The notes beneath the pieces are model-generated. The model saw nothing but the letters and a program-made list of their open reading frames with translations, was not told the DNA's origin and did no database searches. DNA of 64,000 bases from G963665815 sp942492065. Its GTDB lineage: Bacteria; Cloacimonadota; Cloacimonadia; Cloacimonadales; JAIOQZ01. This document shows positions 44,307 to 53,661 of this stretch, in pieces; the stretch's first letter is position 1; each line of letters starts with the position of its first letter. A program made the translations under genes and the position numbers. Where the stretch lies: assembly GCA_942492065.1 (NCBI GenBank), contig CALODV010000013.1:248001-312000 (forward strand). Reading direction: 5' to 3'.

Positions 44307-46628
44307 TTGAGAAACAAGAAGTTATTATTATTTTGTATATTACTAATTTCATTTGCACATGCCTTTTCTGTAAATGAAAGAACATTTACCCAATTACCTT
44401 GGATTGAAGACTTTTCTTCTTGGCCACCACAGGACTGGACATTGTCAGGACCAAGGTCATGGGCTGCTCACAGCAACAGTGGCTCAGCTTTCTGTATGTT
44501 TTTCGGTTGGCAGGACGGATACGCTGAAATGATAAGTCCGCCAATCGTGTTGAATGGAGACACAAGCCTTTCATTTCGCTGGTCACACAGGATTTTGGAT
44601 TCCGCAGATGACAGTCTCGTTGTATCTGCTTCAACTGATATGACTAACTGGACTACGCTCTGGCAAAGATCGGGAACTCAATTTGATTCGCAAGATGGTG
44701 CTCAATATATGAGTCCGGGAACTTTTGTTGAAGAGCTGGTCAGTCTGTCTGATTTTTCCAACCAGACTTTGTACATCAAATTCAAAGGAATCAGCGGCTA
44801 TGGTCCTAATCTGTATATAGATGATGTGAGTATTTCTCCGACTGGATCAACACCTGATTGCATTACATCATATCAGCCTGCAGACGGAACAGACAATTTG
44901 TTGCCTGAAGTCACTCTTTCATGGTCTGCACCTTCCAATACAAGCAGTTATATGCTATATGTCGGGGATTCATCAGAAAACTATAATATACTTAATGGAC
45001 TTGTAATAACTGAAACATCATACAACTGTAATCTGAGTGCAGGTAATACATATTATTGGAAAGTTGCTCCCGGTAACGATAACGGTTATTCCACTAACTG
45101 TACTGAATGGTCCTTTTCCACAATATCCAATCCTCCACAGGAAGTAATGAACAGCAATCCAACTGATGGAGAAATAGATGTGGTTGATTTTGGAACTTTA
45201 AGCTGGGATGCTTCATATTCAGCTCTTGGATATAATGTATATCTTGGTTCCTCATCTGGGAACTATAATGTAATTAATGGTTCAACTGTGACGGAAACAT
45301 CAATCGATTATTCCGGCTTACAATATGGAGCAGACTACTATTGGAAAGTTGTACCTTTTAACGATATTGGTTCGACTGTAAATTGTACCGAAAGAGTATT
45401 TACAGTCAGGTCAGATCCAACCATAACACAATTACCATGGATTGAAGATTTTTCTTCATGGCCACCGCAAGGCTGGACATTATCAGGGCCAAGGTCATGG
45501 GCAGCTCACAGCAACAGTGGCTCAGCTTTCTGTATGTTTTTCGGTTGGCAGGACGGATATGCTGAGATGACTAGTCCACCAATCCAGATTCAGGATACTG
45601 GTTATTGGAGTATCTCATTTGATTGGTCACATGAATCCTTGGAATCTCACCCAAATGATGAATTAAGACTTGAGCTGATAACTCAGGATGGTAATATTGT
45701 TCAGTTATTCAGTTTTACCGGAGAAGTTTTTGATTCAAATGATGGTGCAGGATACATGCAACCAGGATTCTTTGTCAGTGAAAATATTCCTTTGGATTCA
45801 TTTTCCGGGCAGACTGTAACATTCAGATTCACCGGTACATCTGGATTTGGTCCAAATCTTTATATCGATAATGTCAGTATCAGCAACTATACTCCTCCAC
45901 AATCTTATGCAAAAGTGAATGTATTACTTGAAGGAGCATTGAACGATGATCAGACTTCAATGACGACTTTCCTGCCTGAGAATAATCATCTTCCTCACAA
46001 ATCCAGTTACCCTGACTCAACATTTGCCAGAATGTTTCAAAGAAACCATGTTTCTGAAATAGTCGATTGGATGAAACTTGAATTAAGAGCAACGATTGAT
46101 GGACCAACAATTGAAGAGTTTTCAGTACTATTGAGAAATGACGGTAGAATAGTAGACTACGGCTATCCTCTCAATAATTCCCTTGATTATGTAAAGTTCT
46201 ATAATATTCCTCCGGGACAGTATTACATTATACTTCGTCACAGAAATCACATTGATATAATTTCTTCTATCCCTGTTAGTCTTAACTCTCAACATATAAA
46301 CTGTATACCGTATGATTTCACAAATGATGCAACCAGTGCATACACTTCAGGACCTCCCCCCCTTAAAGCCTTATCTTCAGGTTTATATGCAATGTATGCC
46401 GGAGATGTAAACTCCGATGGAACAATCATTTCTTCAGATTTATCTGAGTGGAAAAGTGCTTTCGAGGCAGGTTACAGTGACGGATATCATAAAGAAGACC
46501 TTGACTTTGATGCTTCTGTTCTTTCGAGAGATGCCTCAATATGGACGAATAGCTTCGAGAATCAAATTCCTGATTCACAAGTGCCAAACAATACTACTGA
46601 TTCTAATTTACTCAACAGATCTCAATAG
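44307..46628 (+). CDS. Secreted multi-domain protein with duplicated jelly-roll domains and dockerin-like end
   Basis: The product has 773 residues starting with TTG at 44307, supported by AAGGAG 5 bp ahead and a signal peptide (KKLLLFCILLISFAHA). Two 'choice-of-anchor J'-like domains begin with almost identical segments at about residues 28-80 and 375-430 (PWIEDFSSWPP, GSAFCMFFGWQDGYAEM). Between them lie two fibronectin-III-like repeats (YYWKVAPGNDNG, YYWKVVPFNDIG). The C-terminal part has dockerin-like calcium loops (GDVNSDGTIISSDLSEW, DLDFDASVLSRDASIW). No FlgD-like T9SS tail is present. Probably an extracellular structural or adhesive protein. Confidence 0.8.
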   Translation: MRNKKLLLFCILLISFAHAFSVNERTFTQLPWIEDFSSWPPQDWTLSGPRSWAAHSNSGSAFCMFFGWQDGYAEMISPPIVLNGDTSLSFRWSHRILDSADDSLVVSASTDMTNWTTLWQRSGTQFDSQDGAQYMSPGTFVEELVSLSDFSNQTLYIKFKGISGYGPNLYIDDVSISPTGSTPDCITSYQPADGTDNLLPEVTLSWSAPSNTSSYMLYVGDSSENYNILNGLVITETSYNCNLSAGNTYYWKVAPGNDNGYSTNCTEWSFSTISNPPQEVMNSNPTDGEIDVVDFGTLSWDASYSALGYNVYLGSSSGNYNVINGSTVTETSIDYSGLQYGADYYWKVVPFNDIGSTVNCTERVFTVRSDPTITQLPWIEDFSSWPPQGWTLSGPRSWAAHSNSGSAFCMFFGWQDGYAEMTSPPIQIQDTGYWSISFDWSHESLESHPNDELRLELITQDGNIVQLFSFTGEVFDSNDGAGYMQPGFFVSENIPLDSFSGQTVTFRFTGTSGFGPNLYIDNVSISNYTPPQSYAKVNVLLEGALNDDQTSMTTFLPENNHLPHKSSYPDSTFARMFQRNHVSEIVDWMKLELRATIDGPTIEEFSVLLRNDGRIVDYGYPLNNSLDYVKFYNIPPGQYYIILRHRNHIDIISSIPVSLNSQHINCIPYDFTNDATSAYTSGPPPLKALSSGLYAMYAGDVNSDGTIISSDLSEWKSAFEAGYSDGYHKEDLDFDASVLSRDASIWTNSFENQIPDSQVPNNTTDSNLLNRSQ

Positions 46629-46685
46629 AAATCTAATTAAGAATCTATTTACAAAATAATCAAATAAGAACAATAAAACGTGATC

Positions 46686-46716
46686 AAAAGGCTGTCATTT
46701 TGACAGCCTTATTTTG
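46686..46716. terminator. Bidirectional terminator between the secreted-protein gene and fetB
   Basis: AAGGCTGTCA (46688-46697) pairs with TGACAGCCTT (46701-46710) around a 3-nt loop; A-rich before and ATTTTG after serve both convergent genes. Confidence 0.8.
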
Positions 46717-46787
46717 AACAGCTCGTTAATCCATTCAAGCCCAACACATACTATTCAAATAGCCCCTATAGAATGGATATTATCCGC

Positions 46788-47567
46788 TTATTTCTTCTTC
46801 TTTCCGTTCACCTTAAGCATCATATTGCAGTCAAAGATTAGTTTCTCGAATAGCTTCAGGCTGATAAGTACTGAGACAGTCACGCCGGTAAAGATAAAAA
46901 TCATGATCATAGACTGGTATTTGATAGCGTCTACAGGGTTTGTTCCGCTGATTATCTGTCCGGTCATCATCCCTGGAAGACTGATCAATCCCAGCGATGC
47001 TATATTCAGTATTCTTGGTATAAGTGCAGCTCGAAATGCCGGTTTGAAGAAACTTTCAGTTGCTTCCGATACTTTTGCTCCCAGTACTATCTTGTTGAGA
47101 TATACTGCATGATTCGTAGTCAGATCACTATAATAACGTTCCAGAGCCAGAGCGGTACCACTCATACTGTTTCCAAGAATCATACCAAACATGGGAATGA
47201 TGTATTGCGGCTTATAGAATGGTTCTGCTTTAAGAACAAGAAAAGCCATATAGGGCAGCAGAAACAAAACGGTTGTGACAAAAGCAGTTCCCAGAACAGG
47301 AATCACGATTTTTGCAGGCAGCTTCAGTTTGTCATACACTGTGAGAACTGCAGCAGTAATCATTACCAGCAGCCAGAGCGAGGTTATCCAGAACGACTCT
47401 GAGTTAAACAAAAACTGCAGTATAACAGCTATGATAGCAAACTGGATAATCATTCTGGAGAAGGCAACAACAGTGTCTTTAATCAGATTAAGCTTACAGA
47501 CAACTATTACAACAATCGGAATAAGCAGGAGCAGCCCGGCAAAGAATAGATTTAATTGGACAATCAT
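46788..47567 (-). CDS. fetB: FetB-family (UPF0014) export permease
   Basis: The product has 259 residues with about seven helices. GNSMSGTALALERYYSDL and ASLGLISLPGMMTGQIISG are signatures of the FetB/UPF0014 family. It overlaps fetA by 4 bp. In E. coli FetAB exports iron under oxidative stress; the same role is plausible here. The end of the protein is basic (VNGKKKK). Confidence 0.9.
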   Translation of the reverse strand: MIVQLNLFFAGLLLLIPIVVIVVCKLNLIKDTVVAFSRMIIQFAIIAVILQFLFNSESFWITSLWLLVMITAAVLTVYDKLKLPAKIVIPVLGTAFVTTVLFLLPYMAFLVLKAEPFYKPQYIIPMFGMILGNSMSGTALALERYYSDLTTNHAVYLNKIVLGAKVSEATESFFKPAFRAALIPRILNIASLGLISLPGMMTGQIISGTNPVDAIKYQSMIMIFIFTGVTVSVLISLKLFEKLIFDCNMMLKVNGKKKK

Positions 47568-48223
47568 CTTGTTACCGCCCTTTTTACCTGTTTATTAACA
47601 AGCTCCCATTTCTCAGGAAAAGCATTCTGCCAGACATGATCATGACTGATACAAACTACTGCCCCTCTGAACTCATTCAGAACATAATCACAAACTAACG
47701 CAGATACTTCTTTATCCAGAGCAGAAGAAGGCTCATCCAGCAATATCATTTCCGGGTTAAGTCCCAGCAAGCGGATCAGATAGACTCTTTGTCTTTCACC
47801 ACCGGACAGTTCACTCAAATCAGCCTCCAACACATTTTCCTGAAGCTCAAATTTATGTATCAGTGAGATGGTGAAAGCTTTATCAAAGGATTTGTCTTTG
47901 TTTTTGCTGAAAGAATATGGAATCTGCATGAAATCGCTCACCTTCATTTTTTCGGGAGGCATAAATTGAGTGAGTTCCATTACTGAAGAGCGGAGAATTA
48001 TCGGATGAACTACGTTGAGAGCATCCCCTTTATAAGAGATTTGACCTGCGTAATTAGTGTTCAGTTTGTTGAACAGATGCAGCAGTGAAGTCTTTCCGGT
48101 TCCCGTTTTTCCGAAGATTACTATCTTTGAATCCGCGTTGATCTCAAACTCAAAATCAGAGATGAGTGCAACATTTTCATAAAAGAGTTTGTCAATTTTT
48201 CCTGAGAATAATTTTTTGTTCAT
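47564..48223 (-). CDS. fetA: FetA-type ABC exporter ATP-binding protein
   Basis: The 219 residues have all ABC motifs: Walker A FGKTGTGKTSLL, signature LSGGERQRV, Walker B MILLDEPSSALD, and switch His in CISHDH. Partner of the downstream FetB permease (4-bp overlap). Divergent from mfd with only about 50 bp between the start codons, so the two promoters must overlap. Confidence 0.88.
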   Translation of the reverse strand: MNKKLFSGKIDKLFYENVALISDFEFEINADSKIVIFGKTGTGKTSLLHLFNKLNTNYAGQISYKGDALNVVHPIILRSSVMELTQFMPPEKMKVSDFMQIPYSFSKNKDKSFDKAFTISLIHKFELQENVLEADLSELSGGERQRVYLIRLLGLNPEMILLDEPSSALDKEVSALVCDYVLNEFRGAVVCISHDHVWQNAFPEKWELVNKQVKRAVTR

Positions 48224-48273
48224 GTAAACCTGATTTTTTGTTTTAACTTAATGAAATAATGGCTGAGGTGTCA

Positions 48274-51200
48274 ATGTTTTATAATTCTCTGGAGCAGTAT
48301 TTAGACAAGTCTTCGTTCTGGCATATTTTCAACGAACAGCTGATATCAAACAATAAAACCCTGTTTTACGGGTTAAATAAATCTACTAAAGCCATCGTTC
48401 TGGCTCGAGCATTCATGAAAACCGAGAAGAACATAATCGTCGTGAGCGCTGATGACAGACTTGCTGAAGAGCTGTATGACGATCTTGCATTATTATGCGG
48501 AAAAGACAATGCATATTTTCTTCCCGATTTTGAGGTTCTGCCTTACGAAGAAAGGTCCCCTCACTACTCTATACGAGCTCAGAGGATAGAAACACTTGCC
48601 GCGGCAGTCTCTGGGAAACCAGGGATATACTCCCTGTCTCTGAGAGCATTTCTGAGATATATAACCCCTGCCAAAATGCTGAGTAAAACAATTCTGAAGC
48701 TGGAAGCAGGGAAAGAGTATGATCTGGATGTCCTGGTATCCAATCTCGTTGGTGCAGGTTATAATACGGAATATCAGGTTGCCAAGGTTGGTGATTTTGC
48801 CCGTAGAGGTGGTTTGATCGATGTCTTCAGTCCTAACCATTATTCCCCATTCAGAATTGAGTTTTTCGGTGATGAAGTTGTATCAATAAGGGAATTTCAT
48901 GTCAGTTCACAAAGATCAACCGGAAATGATGTTGCCGAAATAACTATACTTCCATCGCGAGAAATATCTATCCAGAATATTGAAGCTGATGAAAAGCTCT
49001 GGAATAAAGTACACAATAGCGGATTTTACGAAGGTATTGAAGTGGATATCCCTCTGCTCTTCAAATCAACCGAGAACTTCCACGAGTATTTTGATAAGAA
49101 TGAAAGCATCATCTTCTTTGATGAGTATCAGTATGTAAACACATACATAAAAGAGATGGAAGAAGAAACTTTTGAGTTGTGGGAAAAAGCAAAGAAAACC
49201 GGAAGAGTTCTCATACCCGAGCCGGAGAAAGTCTTTGCTGGAAAAAACCTTGTATCAACACTTTTCAGGAATAACAAAGTCTTCTTTATCTGTAATTCAT
49301 TCCAGAATTTCAGAGCTATTCAGGATAAAATTGAATCACCTTACATTTCTCAAACAAATATGCATGGAGATCTTTCAGCATTTGAGACTAATCTCAAGGA
49401 AAAGATAGAAGAAGATTATACTATTTTCATTCAGTCAGACAACAGAAGCCAGTCAAAACGTATGAAGGAGCTCATCCCTGATCTGGCGTATAGAATAAAT
49501 TTTTCACTCGGTGTACTGCATAAGGGATTTATCGATCAGGAAACGAAACTGGCAGTATATACTGACCACGAGATTTTCAGTCGATATAAAAAGAAGAAAT
49601 ATCAGGCAAAATTCTCCAAGAACGAAGCTCTTGTAGACTATGAGTCGCTTAATCCGGGAGACTATATTGTACACATAAACTACGGTATAGGTATCTATGA
49701 AGGACTGGTTGTCCAGAATATTGACGGTAGTGAAATAGAGTGTCTTTCCATAGCCTATGCAGGCGGCGATAAGGTTTATGTGCCAACCTACCAGCTTGAT
49801 CTTGTATCAAAATATGTATCTGATGAAGGATTCAAACCTGTAATACATAAACTGGGCGGTAAAAAATGGGATCAGATGAAATCCCGTGCCAGAAAACAGA
49901 TTGAGCTTGTAGCAGATGATATTGTCAAACTCTATGCTGAGCGTAAAGCCCGTAGAGGTGTAGCATTCGAAAAAGATACAGTCTGGCAGACAGAAATGGA
50001 AGAATCATTCATATATGAGGATACTCCCGATCAGAAAAGAGCAACCAATGAAATAAAAGCTGATATGGAGTCTATTGTACCTATGGAAAGACTCCTGTGC
50101 GGTGATGTTGGCTTTGGGAAAACAGAAGTTGCTATCAGAGCTGCATTCAAAGCTGCGGTCAGCGGATGGCAGGTAGTTGTGCTTGTTCCTACCACTCTGC
50201 TTGCTGAGCAGCATTACTATGTATTTAAGGAACGTCTTGCTCAGTATCCTGTTAATATTGCCATGTTCAGCAGATTCCGTACTAAAGCGAATATAGACAG
50301 AGATGTAGTTCGAATTATGAATGGCGAAGTTGATATTGCAATCGGCACCCACAGGCTTCTTTCCAAGGATATTCAGTTCAAGAAACTGGGGCTGCTTATT
50401 ATTGATGAAGAACATCGATTCGGAGTGAGACATAAAGAAAAAATCAGAAAGATAAAATCTAATGTTGATACGTTATACATGTCTGCAACCCCTATCCCCA
50501 GAACCCTCGGTATGGCTTTATCCAAACTCAAGGAGATTTCTCTTATCCAGACTTCTCCCAAGGCAAGACTTCCGGTTCGTACAATAGTTGTTCCTTATGA
50601 TGAGGAAGTGATAAAGGATGCTATCCACAGAGAAATTGACCGTGGAGGTCAGATTTTCTTCCTTCATAATCGTGTACAGACTATCGACAGTGTTAAAAGA
50701 GAGCTGAGAAAACTTGTTCCTAATGCCAGCATGGAAGTAGCACACGGACAGATGCCGGAGAAGCAGCTGGAAGCAATAATGGTTGCATTCTCAAACCACA
50801 AGTTTGATGTACTGATAGCATCAACAATCATTGAATCCGGAATAGATATACCAAATGCAAATACGATAATCATCAACAGAGCCGATATGTTTGGACTGGC
50901 ACAGCTTTATCAGCTCAGGGGCCGTGTCGGACGTTCCAACAGAAGAGCATACGCATATCTCGTCATGCCGAATAAGATGAATGAACAGGCAAGAAAGAGA
51001 CTTGAGACCCTGACAGAATATGATTATCTTGGAGCCGGTTACCAAATCGCGATGCGAGACCTGGAACTGCGTGGAGCCGGAACAATGCTGGGAACAAAGC
51101 AGAGCGGAGTTATTAATTCCGTAGGATTTAACTATTATTACAAACTGCTTGAAACTGCAGTAGAGAATATGGAAAACAATAAACCTGTCTGGGAAGAAGA

Positions 51201-51684
51201 AAAACATGAAGAGACAGTAAGAGTAAGAATCGAAACAAACAATTACTTCCCTGAGGATTATATCAAAAGTGAATCAGTGCGTCTGAAGATGTATAAAAGA
51301 TTACTAGAGCTGACTGAACCTGAGCAGTTCAATGATATTGAAAAGGAACTGCATGACAGATTCGGCGAGATACCTGAACTGGCCCAGGAAACAATTAATT
51401 TTTATCGACTTAGATGTTTTTCAGCAAAGGCAGGAATGAAGTCCTGTATGCTCAAGAACGAACAATTCATAATAGAGTTTGATTTAAAAAACCTTCCTCC
51501 AAGGAAGAACATTGGGATGTTAATGTCAAAATTTACATATCCGGTAGAGTTTGAGACTTTGAAGTCACTAAAAATCATTTACACCTTACCGGCAGACAAG
51601 AATAACTCGAAAGTTTCGCGAGTTGCAAAAGCAATTGAAATTCTTGAGTTTATCGGAAAATGGGAAAAAAATGAGAAAAATTGA
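48274..51684 (+). CDS. mfd: Transcription-repair coupling factor
   Basis: The product has 1136 residues from the ATG at 48274; the earlier ATG at 48259 carries GAGG that fits the later start. The N-terminal UvrB-like region includes ADDRLAEELYDDL and PDFEVLPYEERSPH. The RNA-polymerase-interacting Tudor-like domain begins near LNPGDYIVHINYGIGIYEGL. The superfamily 2 translocase is complete: GDVGFGKTEVAIRAAF (Walker A), IIDEEHRFGV (DEEH), MSATPIPRTL, and QLRGRVGRSNRRAYAYL. The C-terminal TRCF domain follows. It removes stalled RNA polymerase and recruits UvrA. Its end overlaps the fumarase alpha start by 14 bp. Confidence 0.97.
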   Translation: MFYNSLEQYLDKSSFWHIFNEQLISNNKTLFYGLNKSTKAIVLARAFMKTEKNIIVVSADDRLAEELYDDLALLCGKDNAYFLPDFEVLPYEERSPHYSIRAQRIETLAAAVSGKPGIYSLSLRAFLRYITPAKMLSKTILKLEAGKEYDLDVLVSNLVGAGYNTEYQVAKVGDFARRGGLIDVFSPNHYSPFRIEFFGDEVVSIREFHVSSQRSTGNDVAEITILPSREISIQNIEADEKLWNKVHNSGFYEGIEVDIPLLFKSTENFHEYFDKNESIIFFDEYQYVNTYIKEMEEETFELWEKAKKTGRVLIPEPEKVFAGKNLVSTLFRNNKVFFICNSFQNFRAIQDKIESPYISQTNMHGDLSAFETNLKEKIEEDYTIFIQSDNRSQSKRMKELIPDLAYRINFSLGVLHKGFIDQETKLAVYTDHEIFSRYKKKKYQAKFSKNEALVDYESLNPGDYIVHINYGIGIYEGLVVQNIDGSEIECLSIAYAGGDKVYVPTYQLDLVSKYVSDEGFKPVIHKLGGKKWDQMKSRARKQIELVADDIVKLYAERKARRGVAFEKDTVWQTEMEESFIYEDTPDQKRATNEIKADMESIVPMERLLCGDVGFGKTEVAIRAAFKAAVSGWQVVVLVPTTLLAEQHYYVFKERLAQYPVNIAMFSRFRTKANIDRDVVRIMNGEVDIAIGTHRLLSKDIQFKKLGLLIIDEEHRFGVRHKEKIRKIKSNVDTLYMSATPIPRTLGMALSKLKEISLIQTSPKARLPVRTIVVPYDEEVIKDAIHREIDRGGQIFFLHNRVQTIDSVKRELRKLVPNASMEVAHGQMPEKQLEAIMVAFSNHKFDVLIASTIIESGIDIPNANTIIINRADMFGLAQLYQLRGRVGRSNRRAYAYLVMPNKMNEQARKRLETLTEYDYLGAGYQIAMRDLELRGAGTMLGTKQSGVINSVGFNYYYKLLETAVENMENNKPVWEEEKHEETVRVRIETNNYFPEDYIKSESVRLKMYKRLLELTEPEQFNDIEKELHDRFGEIPELAQETINFYRLRCFSAKAGMKSCMLKNEQFIIEFDLKNLPPRKNIGMLMSKFTYPVEFETLKSLKIIYTLPADKNNSKVSRVAKAIEILEFIGKWEKNEKN

Positions 51685-52516
51685 TTGCAGCACAATTAAA
51701 GAAAACGTTAAAGAAATGTGTTTTCGGGCAAACTTCCATGTAAATGCTGATGTCCGAAGCAAATTAAAAGAATTTGCAGAAAAAGAGACCAATGACAGAG
51801 CTAAGCATATCCTCGAGCTTATCCTGAAAAACCATAAGGTTGCAGTAGAAAAACGTATCCCGTTATGTCAGGATACAGGTATTGTAATTGTTTTTGTAGA
51901 GATGGGCAGTGAAGTGCATATCACCGGCGGTGTTCTTAACAAAGCTATTCAGGATGGAGTTAAGGAAGCCTACGATGAGTTTTACCTGAGAAAGTCAATT
52001 GTGAAAGATCCTTTGTTTGACAGACAAAATACAGGAACTAACACACCTGCAATTATCTACACCGAGATTACAGAAGGGAGAGACCTGAAAATAACTGTTC
52101 TCAATAAGGGAGCAGGTTCAGAAAACGTAAGCTGTGTCAAAATGATGCCTGTTGATCTTAAAGAAGATCAGATTGTTGAATTTGTTGTTGATCACGTGAA
52201 GAAGAATGCTGCTAATGCCTGTGCTCCTGTTATCGTAGGAATCGGTATAGGTGGTACAATTGATTACTGTGCACTCCTGGCAAAAAAGGCATTGCTGAGA
52301 GATCTTTACGATGTTAATTCTGATGAAAAATGGAACAAACTGGAAGAGCGTATTCTTAAAGAAATAAATGAAACAGGAACAGGTCCGCAGGGACTTGGAG
52401 GAAACACAACAGCAATAGGCGTTAAAATAATGGCAGAATCATGTCATATAGCCTCAATGCCTCTGGCAGTTAATATGCAATGTCATGCGGCAAGACATAG
52501 CAGCGTGGAGATATAA
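51671..52516 (+). CDS. Class I (iron-sulfur) fumarate hydratase, alpha subunit
   Basis: The product has 281 residues from the ATG at 51671, inside the end of mfd; a longer frame to 51623 has no support. It matches the N-terminal half of class I fumarases: IPLCQDTGIVIVFVEMG contains the first cluster Cys, GAGSENVS and APVIVGIGIGG are conserved, and GPQGLGGNTTAIGV is family-specific. It forms a [4Fe-4S] enzyme with the beta subunit encoded next (one-base overlap). It interconverts fumarate and malate; L-tartrate dehydratase is a close relative but less likely. Confidence 0.92.
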   Translation: MRKIDCSTIKENVKEMCFRANFHVNADVRSKLKEFAEKETNDRAKHILELILKNHKVAVEKRIPLCQDTGIVIVFVEMGSEVHITGGVLNKAIQDGVKEAYDEFYLRKSIVKDPLFDRQNTGTNTPAIIYTEITEGRDLKITVLNKGAGSENVSCVKMMPVDLKEDQIVEFVVDHVKKNAANACAPVIVGIGIGGTIDYCALLAKKALLRDLYDVNSDEKWNKLEERILKEINETGTGPQGLGGNTTAIGVKIMAESCHIASMPLAVNMQCHAARHSSVEI

Positions 52517-53049
52517 TGAAACCAATAGAAATACAAATACCTCTGAAAGATGACGATATAAAGAAGCTGAAAATCGGAGATTATGTTCTGCTTTCCGGCA
52601 ATGTATATACAATGAGAGATGTTGCGCACAGAAGAATCAAAGATATGATACGAAAGGGAGAGAAACTGCCTTTTGATCTGAAGAATCAGACTATTTTTTA
52701 CACAGGTCCAACTCCTAATCCACCGGAAAGAGTTATTGGCTCAATAGGACCAACCACTTCCACGAGAATGGATAAGTACACTGGCGTACTTCTGGAAAAC
52801 GGTGTTAACGGAATGATTGGTAAAGGTAAGAGACGACAGGAAGTCATAGATGAGATAGAAGAATTCGGAGCAGTATATTTCGTGGCAGTTGGTGGAATCA
52901 GTGCTGTTCTCTCAGAATGCGTTGTCGAAAATAATCTCATTGCTTTCCCTGACCTGGGACCAGAGGCAATTTACAGACTAAAGCTGGATAAGTTCCCCTG
53001 TTTCGTGGCTATAGACTCTGCTGGTAACGATATTTTTTGTGAGAAGTAA
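52516..53049 (+). CDS. Class I fumarate hydratase, beta subunit
   Basis: The 177 residues correspond to the C-terminal swivelling domain of class I fumarases: LKIGDYVLLSGNVYTMRDVAHRRI, YTGPTPNPPERVIGSIGPTTSTRMD, MIGKGKR, and FVAVGGISAVLSE. TAATG overlap with the alpha gene shows coupling. With the alpha subunit it serves the reductive or oxidative branch of the citric-acid cycle. Confidence 0.92.
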   Translation: MKPIEIQIPLKDDDIKKLKIGDYVLLSGNVYTMRDVAHRRIKDMIRKGEKLPFDLKNQTIFYTGPTPNPPERVIGSIGPTTSTRMDKYTGVLLENGVNGMIGKGKRRQEVIDEIEEFGAVYFVAVGGISAVLSECVVENNLIAFPDLGPEAIYRLKLDKFPCFVAIDSAGNDIFCEK

Positions 53050-53187
53050 GTTTTTTGCAGATAGTTCTGATGTCATACATTGCGACATTATCAGACTGCA
53101 ATTGTGGTTGTAAAAAGGTTATACGTAAAAAAGCTTGACGGAAAACATAGTCAAAATTGAATTAAAAGAAAAACCCTAGGAGCTCAT

Positions 53188-53598
53188 ATGCAGTTATCAA
53201 ATAAAGGTTTCAGTATGTATACTGTAATTACTATTGTTGCTCTTGCAGCATTATTGTTCATACTTGTACTACCAAGATGTTTTAATCTGAAAGAAAAAGA
53301 AAACACTGAACAATGTATTAAAAATATGAAACTTATACAAGCAGCCGTTAAAGACTATATGGAAGACAGACATCAAGATTTCGATGGTGATTTGCTTGAT
53401 CTGCAAAGAACCGGTTTTTTAAAGAAAACCTATGAGTGTCCTGAAAACGGTGTTGGCGATAAATATCAGGCGATTGGAAAAATTGTTACTGATGAATTCG
53501 GTAATAAAAAATATAAGGTCACAGTTGTTTGCCCTAACCATGAACCAAGAGCCGGACATAACGGTTTTAAAGATCATGCAATTCCTGATATGGAATAA
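53188..53598 (+). CDS. Prepilin-like protein without the usual Glu5
   Basis: The product has 136 residues. The N-terminus NKGFSMYTVITIVALAALLFILVLP is a type IV prepilin/pseudopilin leader: cleavage after Gly before Phe, then a hydrophobic helix. The position-5 glutamate of major pilins is Thr (F-S-M-Y-T), as in some minor pseudopilins. The globular part (IKNMKLIQAAVKDYMEDR, FLKKTYECPENG, VVCPNHEPRAGH) has two CP motifs and resembles small type II secretion pseudopilins. Own ribosome site (AGGAG) and terminator. Confidence 0.7.
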   Translation: MQLSNKGFSMYTVITIVALAALLFILVLPRCFNLKEKENTEQCIKNMKLIQAAVKDYMEDRHQDFDGDLLDLQRTGFLKKTYECPENGVGDKYQAIGKIVTDEFGNKKYKVTVVCPNHEPRAGHNGFKDHAIPDME

Positions 53599-53615
53599 AT
53601 TTTATCTGTACTTAC

Positions 53616-53644
53616 AACCTTCAAGTCCTCTTGAAGGTTTTTTT
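53616..53644 (+). terminator. Terminator of the prepilin-like gene
   Basis: AACCTTCAAG (53616-53625) pairs with CTTGAAGGTT (53630-53639), then a T run; folC begins 18 bp further on, so it may also attenuate folC. Confidence 0.85.
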
Positions 53645-53661
53645 AATATACGGGAGCACTA

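Noticed and set aside
53055..53101. Terminator after the fumarase genes
   Set aside because: A bulged hairpin (TTGCAG...CTGCAA) exists but no T run follows on either strand.
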